Part shown: positions 22,497-26,824 of the stretch, piece after piece
Position numbering within the stretch: position 1 is the first letter of the stretch
Layout of the letters: each line of letters begins with the position of its first letter
Source of the DNA: Promethearchaeota archaeon
GTDB taxonomy: Archaea; Asgardarchaeota; Lokiarchaeia; Sigynarchaeales; SOKP01
DNA: 26,824 nt
Assembly: GCA_016839635.1 (NCBI GenBank)
Contig: JAEOTV010000086.1
Coordinates: 1-26,824, forward strand
Direction: 5' to 3'
Position numbers and translations under genes: made by a program
The notes under the pieces: model-generated
Databases searched by the model: none
What the model was told of the DNA's origin: nothing
Seen by the model: the letters and a program-made list of their open reading frames with translations, nothing else

Positions 22497-23080
22497 GTGT
22501 TACTCAAGATGTTATAATAGATAATGATATGGTTAATGAATTTTCCCAAAGAATCATAACAGGGTATAGTCAAATTGAAAAATCCCAAGAAGTAATGATC
22601 ACAACAGAACCAACTGTTACAAGAGCTGTCTCGCTAATAAATGAAGTCATTAACTTTTTTCTTAAGATCTTAGATTGGATTAGAAATAAAATAATCAATT
22701 TATACCACAATTTTAAAGAAATTCTACCAACTTTATTCGATAGTGTTATTGAAGGTATATTAAAATATACAAATAGAACTAAAAAGTCAATTCTTTTAAC
22801 CTTTTCACAGATATATAATATTTTTGAAATATTTGGATTAGAAGAAATATATCCTGAAACCTTTGATAAAATAACAGCATGCTTACAATGGAAGATAATT
22901 AATTTAGATTGGATAGATTTAGAGTTTCTACAAAATTATAAAGATGCTTTACTCTCTAATGTATCGAATGATATCTTAGACGCGATTGAGAATCTTATTA
23001 ATATGATATTTATGTATGAACGTGAGGAAATAAATAATAAAAAATTTCAAGAAGAACTTTCAATTTTTTTATCAGAATAA
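22493..23080 (+). CDS. Helical orphan protein of the TIGR04255 cassette
   Basis: A 195-residue, almost all-helical protein with no recognised domain. Residues about 45-80 form a strongly amphipathic stretch (AVSLINEVINFFLKILDWIRNKIINLYHNF) that could associate with membranes or a partner. It starts by 4-nt overlap with the TIGR04255-like gene and ends 15 nt before the next start, so it is the middle gene of a tight three-gene operon. A partner or linker role is inference. Confidence 0.6.
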   Translation: MSVTQDVIIDNDMVNEFSQRIITGYSQIEKSQEVMITTEPTVTRAVSLINEVINFFLKILDWIRNKIINLYHNFKEILPTLFDSVIEGILKYTNRTKKSILLTFSQIYNIFEIFGLEEIYPETFDKITACLQWKIINLDWIDLEFLQNYKDALLSNVSNDILDAIENLINMIFMYEREEINNKKFQEELSIFLSE

Positions 23081-23095
23081 TTAATCACGTATAAC

Positions 23096-23737
23096 ATGAT
23101 TTATCTAAAAGAAATTCCAAAATCACTAGAGCAAGGAGATATTTGCAATAACCTTCCAAAGATATCTCCATCACAAATTAATTTCGGAAATATTAAGGAA
23201 TTTTGGATTGAGAATATCAAACAAGCAGAATCACGTATACCTACAAAACCAATAATTTTAGAGACTCAACCTTCATTAGCATGTGGGGTAATCCTGACAC
23301 AATCATGTGATATTCGACCAGGATCAGCCATTTTATTTGCTGAATTGAGAAAAAGGAAGGAAGAACCCTTCTCCCCTAAACCCAAAGGAAGAATGAATCA
23401 AATTACAAAAATACTACATACTGAAACAAGGTTTCATTACTTTCCAATTGATGATTCTATTGAAATTCTTAATACACAAAAAGTATTGGATTTCATGACC
23501 TTATTTATAATACCCTATGACTTTTTTAAAGATAATATCAAAAATTTCTTTGTAGCTCGTTTGATTTCAGATGCACAACAAGTCTTACGTGAAAAAATTT
23601 CAAAATTTTTCACACGTTTAGCTTTCGATGATATTATGTTCCTTACTAATGATGAAATTGCTAAATATATTGAAAAATACAAGTTAAATATAGATGAAGT
23701 AAAAAATACTTTATCAAAATTCAATAGAGATATTTAG
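23096..23737 (+). CDS. 'TQSCDI' motif protein of the TIGR04255 cassette
   Basis: A 213-residue protein with an N-terminal SLEQGDICNNLPKI and a central ACGVILTQSCDIRPGSAILFAELRKR. The pattern 'GDI...CP/LP...TQ(S/T)CD(I/L)' is shared by many uncharacterised bacterial proteins, and the cysteine in TQSCD is their most constant residue. The C-terminal half is helical and Lys-rich. No function is established that I know of. As third gene of the operon it probably works with the two upstream proteins. Confidence 0.55.
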   Translation: MIYLKEIPKSLEQGDICNNLPKISPSQINFGNIKEFWIENIKQAESRIPTKPIILETQPSLACGVILTQSCDIRPGSAILFAELRKRKEEPFSPKPKGRMNQITKILHTETRFHYFPIDDSIEILNTQKVLDFMTLFIIPYDFFKDNIKNFFVARLISDAQQVLREKISKFFTRLAFDDIMFLTNDEIAKYIEKYKLNIDEVKNTLSKFNRDI

Positions 23738-23850
23738 AATATTAAAAAAAACCATTTTACACCTATGCTTTTCCAGGAGGGGCACCACGGGGGAGGGAGA
23801 GAATTGAAAATACAAGTAAAATACAATGGATAATTTAAAATGAAAAAGAG

Positions 23851-24396
23851 TTATCTCTTCTTGATAAATTCGGGAGGGATATAATCAGCTAAAAACATAT
23901 CTCCAGACTTATAAAAGTTTATTCCCATTTCTTGAGCTTTAAGGACATCAATTTCTAAAATTACAGGGAGAGTAGCTCTACGTTTACCAACTAAAATCGC
24001 GTCCCTAACATTATCAGTAAGATGCGTATATTGTCGATTTTGTTTAGTCAAACCCTCTTTAAGTATTTTCTTGTATGCTTTCTCAGTTGTCCCATGATAT
24101 AATATAGAGGGTACTGATGAGCTCTCTTCAAAATAAATTCGCTTTTCAATACTATGACCATAAAATGCTCTTATTTTATCCTCCACAATCTCAAATCGTT
24201 TTTTATCAGAATTTTGTATCATTGATTCAATCGTCTGCTTTGAGATCTTTTCATTTTTAAATCGATTAGAAAGTATATTCAATATCGTTTTTAAATCAGC
24301 ATATCCATTAGTATCTAAAACTAAATTATACTTATCAGGATCATGGCGTAAAACAAATGATAAAAATTTTGAAATCTTAACATCCAAATCTTTCAT
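23851..24396 (-). CDS. kptA: RNA 2'-phosphotransferase (Tpt1/KptA family)
   Basis: A 181-residue Tpt1/KptA protein. It has SKFLSFVLRH (9-18), RAFYGHS (76-82), LYHGT (99-103), THLTDN (124-129) and VGKRRATLPVILEID (136-150). The conserved R-H, R, R tetrad of the family is present. The enzyme removes an internal 2'-phosphate from RNA using NAD+, releasing ADP-ribose cyclic phosphate. In eukaryotes this completes tRNA splicing; in archaea and bacteria the role is less clear and may involve RNA repair or ADP-ribosylation of ends. Length is normal. It lies 76 nt after the phosphatase gene on the same strand. Confidence 0.92.
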   Translation of the reverse strand: MKDLDVKISKFLSFVLRHDPDKYNLVLDTNGYADLKTILNILSNRFKNEKISKQTIESMIQNSDKKRFEIVEDKIRAFYGHSIEKRIYFEESSSVPSILYHGTTEKAYKKILKEGLTKQNRQYTHLTDNVRDAILVGKRRATLPVILEIDVLKAQEMGINFYKSGDMFLADYIPPEFIKKR

Positions 24397-24472
24397 AATT
24401 TTTCAATCTATATATTTTTAAATTTCCACATATTCAAAAAGTCGCAAAAAAGACTCCAATCGTCTTTCTCAC

Positions 24473-25147
24473 TCATTCCTTATATTTTAGAAGATTTTTT
24501 CCCCATTCTAATCTTTCTAAACCAACATTTTCATGAGTTACTTTTCTTAATTTTGACAACACTTTTTTTGCATCTAGTTCTTTGAATCCTAAATATAGAA
24601 GTAATGCATAAACGATCATGCCAGTTCTATGAATACCAGCAGAACAATGGATATATATAAAACCATATGATTCTAAAATATGTTGAAGTTTTTTAAATAA
24701 TGTTATATATCCCTCGTATTGGTTTGATCTAGGGGGATTTGCGTTCTCCATTGGGTGCCATATCCATTCTAAATCAGATTTCCTTACTGTTTCACCAATT
24801 TTTTCCGCACCTTCTTTCTTGGATAAAAGTGTTAATACGTGTGTGATACCTTCTCGTTTCAATAATGGAATTAATTTAATTTTTGGACGATGACCTATTG
24901 ATAACCGACCCTGCAAAACTCGTACCTGGACAAGATCAAATTTCAAATCTTGCCATTTTTTTGCTGCAATAAGCTTCTGTATTAAAACACCAACTTCCTT
25001 GCTTAATTCTGGATTTAACACTATAATATGCTTTAATGCATTAATATTAGTATTAAATACTTCTGAATCTACTGATTTGTTATTCAATAATGATTTAAGA
25101 ATTTCTTTGCCTTTTTCAATCAATTTATTAATGTCATGATTGCTCAT
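24473..25147 (-). CDS. Dual-specificity-type Cys phosphatase
   Basis: 224 residues using the ATG at 25147. The C-terminal domain carries the phosphatase loop HCSAGIHRTG (167-176, nucleophile C168, R174) preceded by LQHILESYGFIYI, as in dual-specificity/tyrosine phosphatases. The N-terminal about 75 residues are a helical extension. The usual general-acid Asp loop reads HPMENANPPR, so a Glu or Asn sits where Asp is expected. The substrate could be a phosphoprotein, an RNA 5' end or a small phosphate ester. The start overlaps the upstream gene by 14 nt, so the two are co-translated. An earlier in-frame start inside the neighbouring gene would add 26 residues. Confidence 0.83.
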   Translation of the reverse strand: MSNHDINKLIEKGKEILKSLLNNKSVDSEVFNTNINALKHIIVLNPELSKEVGVLIQKLIAAKKWQDLKFDLVQVRVLQGRLSIGHRPKIKLIPLLKREGITHVLTLLSKKEGAEKIGETVRKSDLEWIWHPMENANPPRSNQYEGYITLFKKLQHILESYGFIYIHCSAGIHRTGMIVYALLLYLGFKELDAKKVLSKLRKVTHENVGLERLEWGKNLLKYKE

Positions 25148-25679
25148 TCGATAGACTACTCCATTTCTCAAGATGTTCCTGTGTAATTCTAGGTTCAGTA
25201 ATGATAAATTTGTGATTTGTTTCATTAAACCAGGTCTTACCTGATGATTCTAGTAAACTTCTTACAAGAATTTCTTGTATAATTTCCTCTTTTTCATTTT
25301 CAGGATTTCCAATTTCACTTCTTAGTAAGTTCCGCATAAAATCTAATTCTTTAGGTATGATATCTTCATCCCATTCTTCTATTGCACTCAAAGATGTATA
25401 ATATTTATGAAATGGTAAAATAATAAAATCTTCACCAACCTCTTCAACAAGTTTTACTTCTACATATTCATGTAGCAACTTGTGAGACACTACCCACTGA
25501 TTAATCCTCTCTATTATTTCTGCAAAAACTTGAGTAAATTTAGGTTTTAATTCTCCATTAAAATGCCTGATCACCATCTTGCCTTTTAAAGCTGGTTTAA
25601 AAACATACATATATCCGCGACTACTTCTTAAAAGATTCTTTAATTGATATTTCTTTTCAATATCTGAAAATTTTCGCAT
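25134..25679 (-). CDS. Hypothetical protein (181 aa) between peptidase-like and phosphatase genes
   Basis: A 181-residue protein of mixed alpha/beta character, without cysteine motif, signal peptide or membrane segment. Acidic and aromatic clusters occur around 95-105 (FHKYYTSLSAIEEWDEDI). ATG 25679 has an excellent AGGAGG site 7 nt upstream. Its end overlaps the phosphatase start by 14 nt and it begins 10 nt after the peptidase-like gene, so it is a core part of this operon. I do not recognise a family. Confidence 0.65.
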   Translation of the reverse strand: MRKFSDIEKKYQLKNLLRSSRGYMYVFKPALKGKMVIRHFNGELKPKFTQVFAEIIERINQWVVSHKLLHEYVEVKLVEEVGEDFIILPFHKYYTSLSAIEEWDEDIIPKELDFMRNLLRSEIGNPENEKEEIIQEILVRSLLESSGKTWFNETNHKFIITEPRITQEHLEKWSSLSNEQS

Positions 25680-25689
25680 TATTTGCCTC

Positions 25690-26760
25690 CTACATCATAT
25701 CTATAATAATAATCCTATTTAAATTATCTTCCCAATGCAAATTAAAACTTTGTTTATTAAATTTATCATAGAGTTTATTAAAATCTTGAATCTCTTGTAA
25801 AGTATATTGTGTCCATAAAATTGCATATTTAATACGTAATTCTTGAAGCCTATTCATAACTTCCGTATATGTCGTACTTGCTACGTGTGATTTCCCGATT
25901 GCTTTTTTTAATTCAGTGGAATATTCATAATAATCACGTTCAATCCAATCTTTACCTTGCTCATGGATTTTAACAACTTCAATATATTGGTTTAATATTG
26001 GATCATTATCTACAATATCCTTTACGCGTTCAAGAAGTCCAACAGAATCAGTAAACTTTTTATCAAATTGGCTTTCGGTCCACCGTTTGAGACATCTCCT
26101 AGTGTTAATCTGAGAAATAAAAATCTTACCTTCACCACCTCCAATCTTATTACCTTCAAGATCAGTCCAACTCAAACCCAAAACAGGGTCATTACCCCGA
26201 AATTCTATTAATTTCTTATAAAATTCGTAATTGTTTGCTGAAATAAAATCTGACCAATCCGCAGGTAATTTCAACATTTTCGCCATTCCTTGTGCTTCAA
26301 TGATAAGAATATTCCCTTGTCTTGCTTGAGCTAATATATTATATTGTTCTTTAGCAGACATAACAACTTTTCCTTCAATTTTATTTCTAGGAACAGGATC
26401 GCTATCTATCTCTTGATTATTCACTCCCCATGTGACATATTCCTTTTTACCATTTTCATATGTAAAATCTACAATCATATGAATGACTCTTTCACCGTCT
26501 TTGTTAGTAAAAACTATTATATCCCCTTTTTTGTACCGTGAAAATCGTGTAACTTTTTTAGCACCTACGACATCCCCATCTTCAAATACTCCACTCATCG
26601 AGAATCCATGTACTATCACAGCCATAGATCTTCTAATGTATTGCTTGAATTTTTGAATAAAGCTAAGTGATTCTTGATTTGCCTTAGTTTTTTCATGGGA
26701 ATTTTCATTGAAATCAGACTCTGAATTTCCCTTTCTATTCAAAATTTCAATGCATTTCAT
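25690..26760 (-). CDS. S26B signal-peptidase-like domain protein without membrane anchor
   Basis: 356 residues. Residues about 48-135 match the signal-peptidase I / SEC11-type (S26B) fold: HGFSMSGVFEDGDVV with the nucleophile Ser (S54), YKKGDIIVFTNKDGERVIHMIV with the His used in place of Lys by archaeal/ER enzymes (H94), and WGVNNQEIDSDPVPRNKIEGKVV with the conserved Asn-Asn and Asp turn. Residues 1-47 are charged and hydrophilic, with no transmembrane helix, unlike real signal peptidases. The C-terminal about 220 residues are an unrecognised, helix-rich domain. It may be a soluble protease or self-cleaving regulator, similar in spirit to LexA-type proteins. It is the first gene of the minus-strand cluster. 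Confidence 0.72.
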   Translation of the reverse strand: MKCIEILNRKGNSESDFNENSHEKTKANQESLSFIQKFKQYIRRSMAVIVHGFSMSGVFEDGDVVGAKKVTRFSRYKKGDIIVFTNKDGERVIHMIVDFTYENGKKEYVTWGVNNQEIDSDPVPRNKIEGKVVMSAKEQYNILAQARQGNILIIEAQGMAKMLKLPADWSDFISANNYEFYKKLIEFRGNDPVLGLSWTDLEGNKIGGGEGKIFISQINTRRCLKRWTESQFDKKFTDSVGLLERVKDIVDNDPILNQYIEVVKIHEQGKDWIERDYYEYSTELKKAIGKSHVASTTYTEVMNRLQELRIKYAILWTQYTLQEIQDFNKLYDKFNKQSFNLHWEDNLNRIIIIDMM

Positions 26761-26824
26761 TGAAAAATTGGAATTTTTAGGATCTATTCTTCTTTAACAA
26801 GGTTTTACATTAGAATGAGTACCA
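26761..26824. other. Window edge upstream of the S26-like gene
   Basis: 64 nt with no assignable gene. A minus-strand frame entering from the edge stops at about 26788, and could be the last codons of another gene, but it is too short to call. Confidence 0.3.

Noticed and set aside
23515..23724. 69-residue minus-strand frame in the TQSCDI gene
   Set aside because: Antisense shadow within a tight operon gene.
26344..26541. 65-residue plus-strand frame opposite the S26-like gene
   Set aside because: Antisense to the conserved peptidase motifs.
1..26824. CRISPR array, tRNA, rRNA or insertion sequence
   Set aside because: I found no regular spaced repeats, cloverleaf, rRNA segment, transposase or flanking terminal repeats. 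The only tandem repeat is the in-frame 27-bp unit at 20062.

Overview
The window looks like a piece of an AT-rich archaeal chromosome. Strong A+T bias, TATA-like boxes 25-40 nt upstream of several starts, frequent TTG/GTG starts with GGAGG-type ribosome sites, methanofuran biosynthesis genes (mfnE, mfnF), a NOG1-type GTPase, 6-phospho-3-hexuloisomerase and an archaeal-type aspartate-semialdehyde dehydrogenase all point to Archaea. The tetrahydromethanopterin/methanofuran genes mixed with many orphan, eukaryote-flavoured and bacterial-type proteins (LRR, TIR, Tpt1/KptA, dual-specificity phosphatase, type II pantothenate kinase) suggest an Asgard (Lokiarchaeia-like) archaeon. That placement is inference; no rRNA or tRNA gene is visible.

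Layout. 1-4.2 kb (minus strand): two adjacent hotdog-fold dehydratase subunits, then the cluster coiled-coil protein > NOG1 > mfnF > mfnE. 4.3-10.4 kb: asd (+), an orphan 526-residue protein and a DUF362 protein (-), a type II pantothenate-kinase-like gene (+), an intergenic region with a strong inverted repeat, and hxlB (+).

10.4-16.4 kb is the first highlight. An ArsR-type repressor is divergent from a gene fusing a SAM-dependent methyltransferase to a complete HgcA-like corrinoid membrane protein (the mercury-methylation protein). It is followed immediately by an HgcB-like dicluster ferredoxin, apparently starting at AUA, and an EamA-type transporter. Further downstream are two paralogous flavin reductases bracketing a second methyltransferase, and a small cupin. 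The fusion joins a potential SAM methyl-transfer module directly to the corrinoid carrier.

16.4-19.5 kb is the second highlight. A compact 'putative immunity protein' family gene (-) is divergent from an 810-residue protein that reads as PCNA-like sliding clamp + winged-helix-like segment + TIR + leucine-rich repeats. A second, degenerate copy of the immunity gene's promoter and first codons lies just past the TIR gene, so this gene sits between near-direct repeats. 19.5-21.4 kb is decayed accessory DNA: small Cys-rich proteins, an in-frame 27-bp tandem repeat and two apparent gene remnants. 21.7-23.7 kb is a tight three-gene plus-strand cassette (TIGR04255-like, helical orphan, 'TQSCDI' protein) that resembles conflict-type cassettes. 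23.8-26.8 kb is a minus-strand cluster: S26B signal-peptidase-like protein without a membrane anchor > orphan > Cys-phosphatase > RNA 2'-phosphotransferase.
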